Shown here: piece after piece, positions 1 through 11,033 of the stretch | How the letters are laid out: each line of letters opens with the position of its first letter | How positions within the stretch are numbered: position 1 is the stretch's first letter | Assembly (NCBI GenBank): GCA_022497145.1 | Contig: MU385857.1 | Coordinates: 310,001 to 374,000, forward strand | Source of the DNA: Rostrohypoxylon terebratum | Lineage: Eukaryota; Ascomycota; Sordariomycetes; Xylariales; Hypoxylaceae | Direction: 5' to 3' | DNA: 64,000 nucleotides | The notes under the pieces: generated by a model | Told to the model about the DNA's origin: nothing | Seen by the model: the letters and a program-made list of their open reading frames with translations, nothing else | The model's database searches: none | Position numbers and translations under genes: made by a program

Positions 1-1871
1 CTTGGAGTTGCGAGCTACACTGCAGGTAGTTGGCTATAAAATCTTCCTGCCCTAACCCATTTCTGTAGGCACCACAGACACGGTACAACCTAAAGCGAAG
101 AGGACGTCCTCTGTCCGAGTCAAGGTTGAGAGGATACCGCAAACAAATACTCCGATCATCGAAAGTAATGGGGGGCGCAGTAGCCACTGACCGGTTGTAA
201 AAGATATCAGTGAGGCTGGGCCAGGAATTTTTTTTGGTATTTTCATTCTCAACCCTCTTGGGTTCAATTCTCCTACTCACCCACCTTTTTCTTTTTTTCT
301 CCTTTAATTTTACCCATACTTAAGGAACAAATTGCCCTCTTCCATTTCCCCATACCTAGATATATCTAGGTATCTTCTACATACCTATGTAGGTAGTGAA
401 CATGGACATTAATAGTATACACAAGAGTGACGTGATTTATCCCGACCCTGGTGAATATTGATTACATTTCTCCTTTCCATACATTCTTCAATCGTAGCCA
501 CCGAGAGATGGTGACTTCTTTTATACCATATATCTTTCCGGCAAATCGCAATCAAGTTTAGGGAACGGAAGGTGTAGGTCGTGGTTGATATTGATGGCTC
601 GTCGGAGCTAAAGGGACGAATGAATTGGAGTTGGCGTCAAAGCTACTCAAAAAATTCTCTAGGTTCTTTCAGTTGCAGATATCAGACACTACCTCTTGAA
701 TGTCAGGCAGTACATCCGAATCCTACGACAGGATATGCCGGACCGGACGCGGAGCTGTTGGTGTAGATCACGTTGGGGCACGTTAGCGGCCAAGTCCCTT
801 GGTTTCATCCTACCTACCTACCTACCTAGTATGCAACGTTGTTATCGAAGGCAAGTTTGTCAATGCAAAATCATTGCTCCAGGTGTGATTCCGTTTCTTT
901 CCGAACACCTCATCTTGAGCCAAGATATATGCAGCGCATTTCTACAAATTGCGCGATGCGATAATGAAGAGGTATATAATGAGATCGTCTTATCGGCCAA
1001 GCCCGGCAATTGGAGTTCTATAGCAACAAGAATTTGATGCGATCCTAAGACTTTAAGTTAATCAAGTTGATCGAATTGATCGAATTAATCTCGATTACAT
1101 AACCTACGATGGTTAGAATAAACTCCAAGACCAATAGCTCATCCTAGCAGTCTCGGCTAGTCTTGCACTAAAACTAAGATGTGCGAATTATCGACAGCTA
1201 AAGAGCAAGGTACCTTTGTCAAGGGTCTCGACTCTCTACCTACTCCTAGTGGTGATGTCTGCTCTTAGCGGGTACTAATTCCTGTACATCCTACCAGGTC
1301 CTACCTAGTAATACCCAGGACCCTAGGTCCTTAGGTCTATCAGTGGAGACCGCAATGACATACCCCTAATAAGAAGCTCCTTAGCATTTACCAGGATATA
1401 AAATGCCCTCATCGCTCATCGCTCCCAAGAGAATGCAAAAAGTCCGAGCGCTTTTGACGAGCCGAGCATACTATGTAGGTAAGCGACCCGCGGAGGCAGC
1501 CCGGTCTCCTGGTCTCCACGAAGACCTCACTTTCACATGCATGGTTCGTTTCTGTCTCATATATGCATAGTAATGACCGGTTCATTGCCGGTTCACGAGT
1601 TTTGTTTCATTGGAAGGCTCGCCATAGAAATGTGTGTAGGAACTGAAGATTCGTTCAGACCCGTGATCGCGTATATTTTGATCGCAGTAAGGCGTCGTGA
1701 CATGCTATATGAAAGCGATTGAACGTTATGGTATCCGCACTAAAGAAATCACCAGGATCTATTTTCCCAACCAAGCCCGCCATGAATTGAAATGACACGC
1801 ACCGAACTATGCAAAATTTCCCCTATCCTGATGGGATTGCTCTTTAAATCGTCTAAATGTTTTTAAAGCCA
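1..1871. other. Intergenic region, no supported gene
   Basis: I see no gene here. Short open frames exist on both strands but lack family resemblance, splice structure or good start context. The DNA holds the short AGGT/ACCT repeats common in this window (for example 350-400 and 817-830) and repeated TCGAATTGA-like words near 1060-1090. The right end is the 3' flank of the CDF transporter gene, which ends at 1872. Confidence 0.6.
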
Positions 1872-3796
1872 TTAGCCGCTCTGCTGTTCCATATGAGTAG
1901 GCAGGTTGTAGCTGGCATAATCAGCATGGACGAAGGCCCTGTCGACTATCGGGACAGACTCCAACACATAACCCAAACTCTCGCAGAGATCGTGTGAATC
2001 TCTCAATGTAGTAGACGCGTCTAAGATGATATCGACTTCGACGTTCAACTTGTCTCCGGCATGATAGGCCTGTAAGCCCTGAATTTGCTTAATCGTACCA
2101 GCAAAACGCATGGCAAGGTAGAGCACTGTTGATTAATATTAGTTTGACATATTCGAGCGAGGGAATTGCTGATTTCGCGGACTCACAGATGTTTCGCTGA
2201 TCAGCGGTAGCCGAGAAACCTGACAGATTCTTGATATGCTGCAACGAAGTTCGAGACCAATTGACAATGACGACGAGTGAGAGAATCAGACCACCCAGGG
2301 CATCCAGCCACCAGATCTTGGCGTAAAAGCCGACGATGGGGAAAAATATTGAACCCATGTTGAAAATCACGTCAGTCATCGCATCCTCGGCCAGAGCCTG
2401 GACGCTAGAGTTCTTGACCAAACGACACCATAACCAGCAGAGACCTTTGATTAGGACCGTCCCGAACATTATACCGAGAGCCGGTACACCACTAAAAGCA
2501 TGTTAGCTTAGTCAATCTCGAAAGGGTGGCAATTACTTACACCTCGATCAGCTCGTGGTCGGGAGAGAGTAGCCGTGTAATTGATTCCAGCGCCACTTGA
2601 ACAAACGACGTGATCATGATAACTGAGAAAACGAGAACACCTAGGGGCTCCAATCTGCGCCTTCCGACGGGGTACTTGTACTGGTCTTGTCTGGAGATCA
2701 ACCATGTCGTCGTCCATACTATAACCGTCGACAAGAAGTCCAACACGGCGTCGACTAAACTAGCCAAGACTGACATAGACGACACGGAAATAACAACGGC
2801 AATCTTGCCGGCTAGCAAGATCACGTTTGCCGCGAAATTGACGTAGATGGCCGTCGTGACGATTTGATCGCCACTGTCTAACTCTTCGTCCTCCTCGAGC
2901 CAAGGGATCTCAGGCTTTGCTTCATCATCGTCATCGTCGTCGTCGTCGTTGTTGAAGAATAACGGGGTAGTCTCGGTAGCACGGTATATGTCCTTAGGTG
3001 TACGCTTCACCTTGGTCACGGGGATGGCTGGCTCGGTATCCAGGTTGGCGTCGGCGTCCTCGCTGACAACGAATCCCGACTTTTGAGGGCTTGAGAAGTT
3101 TGTGATGGGAGTGATTGGGCCGCCTGATCCGTCGTTTCCCTGGCCGCTTCCTTGGCTTCCTTGGTTGCTTTTGCCGATGCTACCACCGCTTGAAAGTTCT
3201 TCGGAAATGGTAGTTGGAATGTCGAGGTCCTTGAAGGAACTGTGGTGTAACGTGTTATACTCGTTGACGAGGTCATGAGGCAGACTGCTGTCAAGCAAGC
3301 GGTCGATGTATATGTATTGTTGCACGAGATAGTTCACACGTTCGTAATATTCGCGCAGCGGCTTCCTCATGGCATTTAGTTGCTCCTCCGTCTTCCAGTA
3401 TCGCCCCCACTTGTATCTCGGATTCGGGTTGCCGATGAGTCGCATAGAGCGCATAGGAGTACTATTTAGCAATTGGCTTAACCGACGCTCGTCGGCGGAG
3501 GACCGGCGGTGCTCGCCATCGTCAGACTCTGACCGCGAGTACGACGGCAGCAGCAGCGCGGATTCTTCGTCATCTGGGCCGTTGGGCATTGCGCCGCGCC
3601 ACGTACTTCCGTAATTGTGTAGTGAACCATAGGAACGGTTTCTAAGAAGGTGGGTGAGGGCTCCATGGCCACGAGGTGTTATAGGAGCAGCGTTTTCGTC
3701 TTTAGAAAGTGCGAAGGAACCCTTCATGAACGAGGTGAATCCTTCTCGGTGCGGGTCGGAGGTAGATAACCGGGCGGCGGAGTTATCTACGGACAT
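1872..3796 (-). CDS. Cation diffusion facilitator metal transporter (Mn-CDF type)
   Basis: Three exons, 2541-3796, 2187-2491 and 1872-2125, with introns of 49 and 61 bp (GTAAGT..TTTTAG and GTGAGT..CAACAG), give 604 residues. Residues 1 to about 320 are hydrophilic and probably disordered, ending in an Asp run (eight Asp from a GTC/ATC trinucleotide tract near 2925-2950). The membrane part follows, with DxxxD motifs at about 349-353 (DAVLD) and 455-459 (DAMTD), and a cytosolic C-terminal domain (ADQRNILLYLAMRF onward). Two DxxxD motifs are the family signature of manganese-type CDFs, whereas zinc types carry HxxxD. The inferred job is Mn2+ (possibly Fe2+) efflux or organelle loading by proton antiport. 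The open frame continues upstream to 3883 only from a TTG, so the ATG at 3796 is the start. Confidence 0.9.
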
Positions 3797-5199
3797 GTTG
3801 GCGGTGATGTATGTAAGATATTGGATGCGGGTAATACGGATAGAAGAGGAAAGAAGTGAATGAAAAAGAAGGAAGGATAGCAATTGGGTAGAGAGGATGG
3901 ATGTATGATGTGGGAGTGGCTGTGAAAGTGAAATTGATAGCCCAAGGTGATAGTGGGATGCTAGAAGAAGAAAAAAAAGTGCTAGGTAGGTCAGGTAGGC
4001 AATACGACGGCGTTCGGCGGAAGCAGGCTTAGCCAGATCTAGCTGTAATTGGAAATGGATGTTTGGATTTTTCCCCTTTCGTCTAGCGAAGGTAGAAAAA
4101 CAAGAAAAGTAGAAAATGTCTCAGACGAAAATAGAGTTGAATAAAGAAAGTTTATAACTACTCTGCACGTTTAGTAGAAATCTTGGCGAGGTATTAAAAA
4201 TGGCATATAAACGACGCTTGCGCAGTGGTCGTTTCCTATTATTGTTTTATTCTATTAATCCATTGTTCCTTCTAGGGCATGTTTTAAACATGCACGCCGA
4301 GTTCTCGAGGTAACATTGGGTGGACCCTGCAGGCGCTCCGCGTCGTTACTTTGAGGCTAAAACTTACGTACTGTTGCCTTCCACTGTGCGCCATCGCCGG
4401 CTCCAGTGGGTCGGCAGACTATCTCCAGAGCTTTTCAGAGGGTTTTTAAAGGGTCTGCCCCATGTCCGAAGAGACTCTCCGCGCTAATCATACCCAAATA
4501 GGTATAGCTTGCCAAGCCGCGGCGTCTTGTCTTTGCATCACCCAGCTTCAGCGCTGCAAGTGCTGCATCTCTGAAATGACCTGCCGTCGCAGTTGTGATC
4601 TGAACCACCTTTGATCGTCCATCTCCTTTTTTTTTCTCTTTCGCCATTTATCTCCGAGGACATCCGCTTCCGCGTTACGACGTGCATCTGCAACCCCCTC
4701 ACTTAACACTTATAATATACATATATGCAGACATACCTATTCAACTATTCTACATACTTTTCATACTGTATCTACTATCTAGGGTATGCAGTTCAACTTT
4801 ATTTTGTTTACGTCTCCCGCGTCTTCAGCGTTTCATTGATGGATTTCAACATGCCAGCATGCATATTACTGTGTGCATAATCCCCTTGTGCTTGCTTGTG
4901 CTTTAAGTACGAGGCCTACCGCACTTCGTATGTCTTTCATAAACGCCAATGATTTGCACGCTTCGTAAGTGCGGTAGGCTTCCGATGGTACATCACCTGT
5001 GCCATATCCTGTGTCCCGTTCTCCCCGTCCTGCCTACATACTATGTGGTGGATAAGAACAAAGCTGTCGAATCCGATGTTATTCCATTCCCCGAGCAACT
5101 TACCCCATCTTCTCTAGATGCTAGGGGATCATGCAATCGCTAGATTTTCAAGGATCGGTCTCCGAAGCCCTCATCACCATCGCCAACCCCGCCTTTGAT
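3797..5199. other. Intergenic region with CDF promoter and ADE8 3' flank
   Basis: Purine/pyrimidine-biased promoter DNA lies just upstream of the CDF start (3797-4100). The rest carries no recognisable gene apart from one weak small open frame at 4435-4647. The stretch 4680-5199 is AT-rich and probably includes the 3' untranslated part of the GAR transformylase gene. Confidence 0.5.
4435..4647 (-). CDS. Possible small hypothetical protein (weak)
   Basis: A 70-codon frame starts with a true ATG at 4647 and begins MAKEKKKGDG, then has an Ala-rich segment (RDAALAALKLGDAKTRRRG). I recognise no family. It could be a small gene, a single exon of something larger, or chance. Only the start codon, the basic N-terminus and the reasonable amino-acid mix favour it. 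Confidence 0.2.
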   Translation of the reverse strand: MAKEKKKGDGRSKVVQITTATAGHFRDAALAALKLGDAKTRRRGLASYTYLGMISAESLFGHGADPLKTL

Positions 5200-5950
5200 T
5201 CACGGCTTTTCTGCTTTTGCCGCTGATATCTTCTCTGCTAATAAAGCAGTCGCTTTGACGATCAGGCCATGCTCGTACCCATGTATCTTCTGCTCCAGAT
5301 CTTCTAGGCTTTCTCCCTCCTGGATCTGGATTCTCTGGACGAGAATAGGTTCGCCACGGTCAACTTCGGCAATGACGTAGTGAATCATGATTCCAGTTGT
5401 GTTATCTTGGAGCTTTCCAGCCTTGAAGTCCTCATAGGCTCTCTCAATTGCCCCGGCACCATCATATGCGCCTGTGAATATTATTGTCAGAGATCAGGAT
5501 CGAAAGGAGAAGGTTCATGCAGAGAGATTCAAATGCACCTGGTAAAGCGGGGTGAAGATTTATGATCGGCACACCGGCATCGCTGACTGGTCGTAGGAAG
5601 TTCGGCGTCAAGACATGCATCCAGCCTGCCAAGACGACCAAGTCCGGTTTATCTCTCAAGATTCTCTCCGCCAAATCAGCATCGTATCTCAGGCGTGCCT
5701 CTTTGAGGACTTCCGGATCTTTCTCCCCAAGTTTTTGATATCCATCTTTGACCAAGTTGAAGTAATCCGTAGGAATGCCGGCTTTTTCAGCCCTTGTGGT
5801 AGCATATGCCCCTTTTCTGTTCACTGTCACCTTAATAATTTTGCCCCGTATGCTATCGGGTGCGTTGGAAGCACACGAGTCGATAAGTGCCTGGAGGTTT
5901 GTCCCATTGCCACTGCAAAGTACCGAAATCCGTGCTTCAGCCATGGTCAT
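5200..5950 (-). CDS. ADE8: Phosphoribosylglycinamide formyltransferase (GAR transformylase)
   Basis: Two exons, 5539-5950 and 5200-5471, joined across a 67-bp intron (GTGCAT..TTCACAG), give 227 residues, the usual size of the monofunctional fungal enzyme. It transfers the formyl group of 10-formyltetrahydrofolate to GAR in de novo purine synthesis (cytosol). Visible motifs are the phosphate-binding loop CSGNGTNLQ (12-20), the catalytic segment INLHPALPGAYDGAGAIERA with N131 and H133, and IHYVIAEVDRGEPI with D175; the N/H/D triad is complete. The intron falls within the HPALPG signature, which is intact only after splicing. A second ATG two codons downstream (5944) could equally be used. Confidence 0.95.
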
Positions 5951-6241
5951 GCAAATAATTGAGCTTAGCGTAATGCACCAACGGGAAATTCAACGAGCGA
6001 CGAATTTGTTGTATAATTCTAAGTCGAACTCCGATGTCCTGAGAGTTGAGAAAAGAAAAAAAAAAAAAGAAAAGAAAAGATTGTATCGCGGGGTACCAAC
6101 TCAATAAAGGAATAATTTGCTCAATAGAGTTTACTGTACACCCCAGTTATGTATCAGTAATTATACCCATATCGGGTCTTTAGCGGGGTCCCGTAGTTTT
6201 GTGCTTCTCGGATCCGTTGTTTACTGGTGATTCTTCTTATT

Positions 6242-6322
6242 TGGTTGTTGTATTTCTTAGGTTTAAAGAATAATTACGTAGCTGTATAAAACCACATTAA
6301 AGTGGGTTTATCCAGGATCCAT
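6242..6322. repeat. Diverged dispersed repeat, copy A
   Basis: The core 6284-6321 matches 6526-6563 over 38 bp with three differences, all transitions. Copy A carries about 15 extra bases (AATAATTACGTAGCT) between its AGGTTTAAAG box and the core. The two copies lie about 240 bp apart in the same orientation, consistent with remnants of one old repeat. Confidence 0.55.
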
Positions 6323-6498
6323 AAATACTTTCTTTCTCCTTAAAGTTGTTTTTAACTTTCTTAATCCGTTCTTATTATGAGGGTATTGTAAGATCTAGCG
6401 TAATCTTAACTTTTCTAGTCCTCCTACTCTCCGTTTTACCACCATGTAGCTTAGGCTTTAGGCCTTTCAGGTACGCAATGTAAATTAAACTTGCCGTT

Positions 6499-6564
6499 TG
6501 GTAGTTGCTCTGTCGTAGGTTTAAAGTATAAAACCACACTAAAGTGGGTCTATCCAAGATCCAC
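6499..6564. repeat. Diverged dispersed repeat, copy B
   Basis: Second copy of the repeat at 6242-6322, with the same order: a GGT..GTTG segment, the AGGTTTAAA box, then the 38-bp core (6526-6563). It lacks the short insertion seen in copy A. Confidence 0.55.
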
Positions 6565-7234
6565 AGTTTCGTCCCGTCACAAACGGATCGGTACTAGGTA
6601 TCACTTACTTCCTTCAACGTCTCGAGCTCCGATGAGCCCCGTGACCTTCGGAAGCTGTCTTGGAAACGCCGGAAAGACTAATCAGAAATACCAACGTCCT
6701 AGGACCTATGTATTCTCCAGGACAACCTCACCCGTCCTCTAATAATGTTACAGACCGCATTACTGCTCGATTTCGATTTGCATCGTTTACGTCACACACA
6801 CTCTTGTGTTAGCGATTCATAGGACAATGCGCAAACACCACAATCAATCAAATTGATATCTCTTAGAACCTGCCTACTATGTAGGTAGGTATCCATAGAA
6901 GGTATGCCACAGTCAGATCTTTTAGTTTCGGCATAGCGCCCGAATTGACAGTTATCTAGGTGCGCATTATCCAATAGCTGTCCAGGTACCTACCTACCTA
7001 CCTACAATAAATAGGACTTCGCTTCGCTTATGTGAAATCAAATCGCAAGAGATTAGAACTCAGAGCCTTATTTACCTTAACTAGGTGACATAGATGAGCA
7101 GAGACCATCGTTGTGCCACGTCCAATTTTGGCAAGGGTGAAGACAACTTCTATTTTGAAGTATGTGACTACCAGAAGGACACGCTATTATCTCCATGTCA
7201 CGTTAGAGAACTTAACAAACCAGTACCTCGACAA

Positions 7235-7252
7235 TACCTAGGACCTAGGTAG
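7235..7252. repeat. TACCTAGGACCTAGGTAG element
   Basis: This 18-base near-palindrome recurs identically at 9401-9418, with related versions at 10835-10847 (reverse orientation), 45811-45846 and 52640-52666. All lie outside coding exons. Confidence 0.6.
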
Positions 7253-7319
7253 AGTGTCTGTCGTCAAGGTGATAATACCAACAGAAAACACTATTGTCAA
7301 TGGCGTACTTCGATATCCA

Positions 7320-8935
7320 GCCACTAGCACGAAAGCGCTGATTGTTGGAGCGAGAGTGGGTGGTCTGGTGACTGCCTTAGAATGTTAGAGGAAGGTTATC
7401 GATGTTGAGGTCGTTGAGAAATCAGGCGCCGTCCGACCTGAAGGTATGTGGAATACCAACAATTGTCTGTGATCATTGGAAGTCAGCCGATATGAAAGAA
7501 ATAGGCGACATGTTTGGCTTTAGCCTTTTGGGTGTGACTAGGTACGTTTCACCATTAGCCGAGTATGTTGAAAGAATACGATGAGATAGGTTGGGACTCT
7601 CAGTTTTCCTTCCAATCTAGAGATGGCACGGAAACACTGCGGGCAGAGTTCGAATACAACAGATAGGGAGTTGCACCTCATGTCACCTACCTACTCTGAA
7701 TTAAATCAAAATTAGGTCGTTACAAGTGCACTCAGATGCTTCGTGGCCAGTGCCGCGGATGGTATCGGTACTAAATCTCAGTAAGTTGCATCATCTCAAC
7801 TTGCCACAGCGCAAACACGTTGCGATACCCAGTGAGTGCGATCAAAACAGGATACGGAAGTCTATTGGGTAATGTACTTACCCAAAGATATAAAATATGC
7901 ACCTGTGATAGAAGAGACCTTGCGGAATTTGGAAAGGTCTCTCATGATACTTCAAGCAGACAAGGCGGTACGTTGGATCCGACTCTCCTTGCACCTTTCG
8001 ATCCAGAATTTTCGAGGCAATTACTAATTTTCATGGTTCTAGCATGCCGTGGTAGGTATCAGTCGCAAGCATGTATCTATTGGTATAACTAACAAGGCAA
8101 GTTCAGTCATTATTCCATTATTCGCTATCAAGCTCATTTACTCTGTGGTTCGGTTGGCGATTGATAATAAACATCGCAAGACGACGACAAGACGGTAGCA
8201 GAATCTTGGTCAAACACCGTACCAACCGAAATTGCGTTACAAAAAGTCACAAATCCAGAGATGTGGAGTCCTTTGTTACAAGAAGCCATCCTTCACGCTC
8301 CACAGAACAGCATTAAACGATGGCCACTATGTTCTCGAGACCCTCATCCTCGCTGGACTTCCACCGGTGGGCGCGTCGTTCCACTCGGCGATAGTGCCCA
8401 CGGTTTCTTGCCGACTTGGGGAAATGGTGCCGTTCAGTCCCTCGAAGACGCCGTCTCCCATGCGGAGTGCCTCCGTCTAGCAGGCAAGGGGAATGAAGGA
8501 ATTGCAACTAGAGTTCACGAAAAACTGTGGTGGGCTGCCCTCTCTCTATAATTACCCCTTTCACCAACCAAATGTACAAGATTATAGACCGCTGGTCCGT
8601 TGATAACTACAGACACCAGCTGGTTTCGCTTGTCTAGAACACGGATTTCGTCGGCATGTAGGATGTACATCGAGAAGCCGATTTGGAAATGCCTCCCAAC
8701 CGGCTCATGGTACAGGGCAAGTGGCTTTGGGACCACAATCCGGAGAAGTACATGACTGAAATCTTCGCTAGAGCACGAGCCCATCTGGAAGATGGGAGCC
8801 CCTTCGAGAACAACCAACCTGCCTCCTGGCTACGATTAGAGCGAACGGACCATGGAGAGTGAGTTCGCCAAGCACAACGCTGGCTTCGATACTGCGAAGG
8901 AGCTCAAGGGTAATGGATACTGGGGCTTGATTTAA
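7320..8935 (+). pseudogene. Decayed FAD-dependent monooxygenase
   Basis: Pieces of one flavoprotein monooxygenase appear in the right order but in shifting frames. From 7332 comes KALIVGARVGGLVTALEC, the dinucleotide-binding loop with one Gly replaced by Arg, followed by an in-frame TAG and then VEVVEKSGAVRPEG. Near 7508 is GDMFGFSLLGVTR. Near 8340-8500 is the strongest block, GRVVPLGDSAHGFLPTWGNG followed by AVQSLEDAVSHAECLRL, the second FAD-binding (GD) motif of the FAD_binding_3 family. From about 8680 comes NRLMVQGKWLWDHNPEKYMT, and a terminal frame stops at 8935. Several frameshifts and stops are not explainable by single introns, so I call it dead. The total span fits a full-length ancestor. 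Relatives act in secondary metabolism or aromatic hydroxylation. Confidence 0.75.
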
Positions 8936-9400
8936 GAAGATGGATATAGAATGCACGTGGACACTCCATACACCACCAGCAGGTTACACAAGTCATTGCT
9001 TTTCACGGAGTGGCTTTAGGAGTGTCTACCTTCAACTTCTAATTGGCCGTAGTATATTGAGGATATGCGCTTCGTAATTAAGCTTTTACGTACTTGCTGA
9101 ATAAAACGTCACGGGCTAAGGACGGGAGTACAAATATGATCCCTGGCCCTAGGTGTAACGGGCTGCGATGAACGATGCATCTACCCGCCTTAAGATGGCG
9201 GCGTGTGATATGGCTGCATTTCATAAAAGCCCGCCACCCACCCAACATTGGTGGCTTGGTCGTACTGAGCAGGGAGTGTGGGCTTGAGGAGAGTTGCTTT
9301 TGCTTCTTCGACGGCTTCCGACATTGATAGCTTCTTTCTGCTACAAGCACCGCATCCTCAACTAGGTACCTTACATCCTGACGGCACCCTTTGAATTGGG

Positions 9401-9418
9401 TACCTAGGACCTAGGTAG
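9401..9418. repeat. TACCTAGGACCTAGGTAG element, second identical copy
   Basis: Identical to 7235-7252. It is followed directly by GTAAGG after an AGGT unit, and lies in non-coding DNA. Confidence 0.6.
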
Positions 9419-11001
9419 GTAAGGAGATAACTACTAGGCACTGTGAGCTAGGAGTTGTCGTCCATTGTAGCACAGGAAGTCCGGGATATCTACCTGGGCA
9501 GGTAGGTAGGTACCTATGTATACTGGCTCACATCTCTCCATGCTTTTCAATCTTGGGTAGGTGATTAACTAGACCGTGGTCTAGATCGTCAGGTTGCATA
9601 TTGTATCTAACGTATACCTGGCAGATCATACAATGAAGTGCCACAACAGCCGTCATATATTCATCCTTTAGATTGAATGCCCCTTGCGATCATGTTGTTT
9701 TGGTATGTGCCTAGTATACTACGATATAAATTAATTTACACAGCCTGTGAATGAACTGCAGGTAATTCAGTAATATCACCAGGATGCTTATAGCATCAAC
9801 ATCAACTCAACATAGGCCAGTAGTATAGCAAGTTGCTTCGTCTCTTGTAAATTGACCATGGTGTTTGGATTTTACAAATTAGCGCCGTATTGATGAACGT
9901 TTAGTTACCTGGTACCGGTTACTTTTCAAAAACTTGGCCTTCCATGAGCTTAGAGGTACTTCAATGCTTGTGGGTGGGTTGAATGACTTTTCTTGGTTCG
10001 GTCATCGTTTCTTCTTGAACTTGAAAGCCCCTATTCTATGCGTGTCGACGTCCCTGCCTAGGTAGTCTCCTAAGATGATAAGTTCAATGACATCCACTCA
10101 AGAGGCACACGATTCAAGGCGAGCTGGTATTCCACACCTGTAGGCATTTACTAACCACCGAGACATCCTTGATGCATGTGCCAGCAAGATGTATTGGTGC
10201 CAATAAATAGGTTTCATGATCTTAATATTTGTAATTCCAGAGTGTAAGAGGTTGATTGTTCATCAGCTGGTCCCCGAGAAGCTTGTTTCGTTTTATACCA
10301 AGTAAGCTTCTTACTTCGAGTGACTTTCGGGTTGTGATGAAGGCCAGAGTCTGGCCTCATAACATAGGTACCTAGACATAAGTGACACTACGACACCCCT
10401 ATCCAACACCACTACTCTAACGTAGGTAATAAAACATGAAATATATTCTAGGTAAAGTTTAATATCTACTAAAGCATTTGATCTTTCTGGCCTTGTTTCT
10501 GGCTCGGGGGGGGGGGGGGGGCTCACTTGAGTTTGCGATTGTTACTATAGGAACCTCCTGTGTCTTATGTTGAAAAGGCGAAGGCGACGGATGTTGTTCA
10601 AGGCATAGAGTTAGGGGCGGTAGCAAGCTCACCGCTCAGTCCATATTTTAGCAAATAAAGCAGGCGACATATTGCCCTTCTTGGTGTAGCGGGTTGAACC
10701 TAATCCATCGGAAAGAGATCCGTCGGAAGGTTGAGTTCGGCGTTCAATGACGTGGGAGGCGGCTCTTCGGGATGTACCCAGCCCTATCTTCGTCATTATC
10801 CTGAGGGATAGCGGGATAGTGAAACATAGCATATCTAGGTCCTAGGTTCCTCCTAGGTGCAGGTATCTTTCTGTTAATGTTTCGCCATGGCGAGACCTGT
10901 AAAGCACGTGTGGAATAATTGAAGAAATACGGATGACTGTACATTATAACAGGAGCCAGGAGTTGAACATTGTCATATCCGGAAGCCCGGTGGCTCTCTC
11001 T

Positions 11002-11033
11002 ATAAGAATATAAGAATATAAGAATATAAGAAT
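11002..11033. repeat. Tandem repeat (ATAAGAAT)x4
   Basis: Four perfect head-to-tail copies of the 8-bp unit ATAAGAAT in non-coding DNA. Confidence 0.85.

Larger units (their letters stand above)
5951..7299. other. Gene-poor, repeat-bearing intergenic region
   Basis: No gene is supported. The region contains a poly-A/purine tract near 6050-6080 upstream of ADE8, two diverged copies of one short repeat (about 6242-6322 and 6499-6564), ACCT/AGGT arrays at about 6868-6893 and 6984-7004, and a TACCTAGGACCTAGGTAG element at 7235-7252. Confidence 0.55.

Noticed and set aside
52..267. 71-codon hydrophobic minus frame
   Set aside because: It has some membrane-like character but no family, no promoter-like context and no splice partners; left uncalled.
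240..290. GGTTCAATTCT resembling a tRNA B box
   Set aside because: There is no matching A box or cloverleaf upstream.
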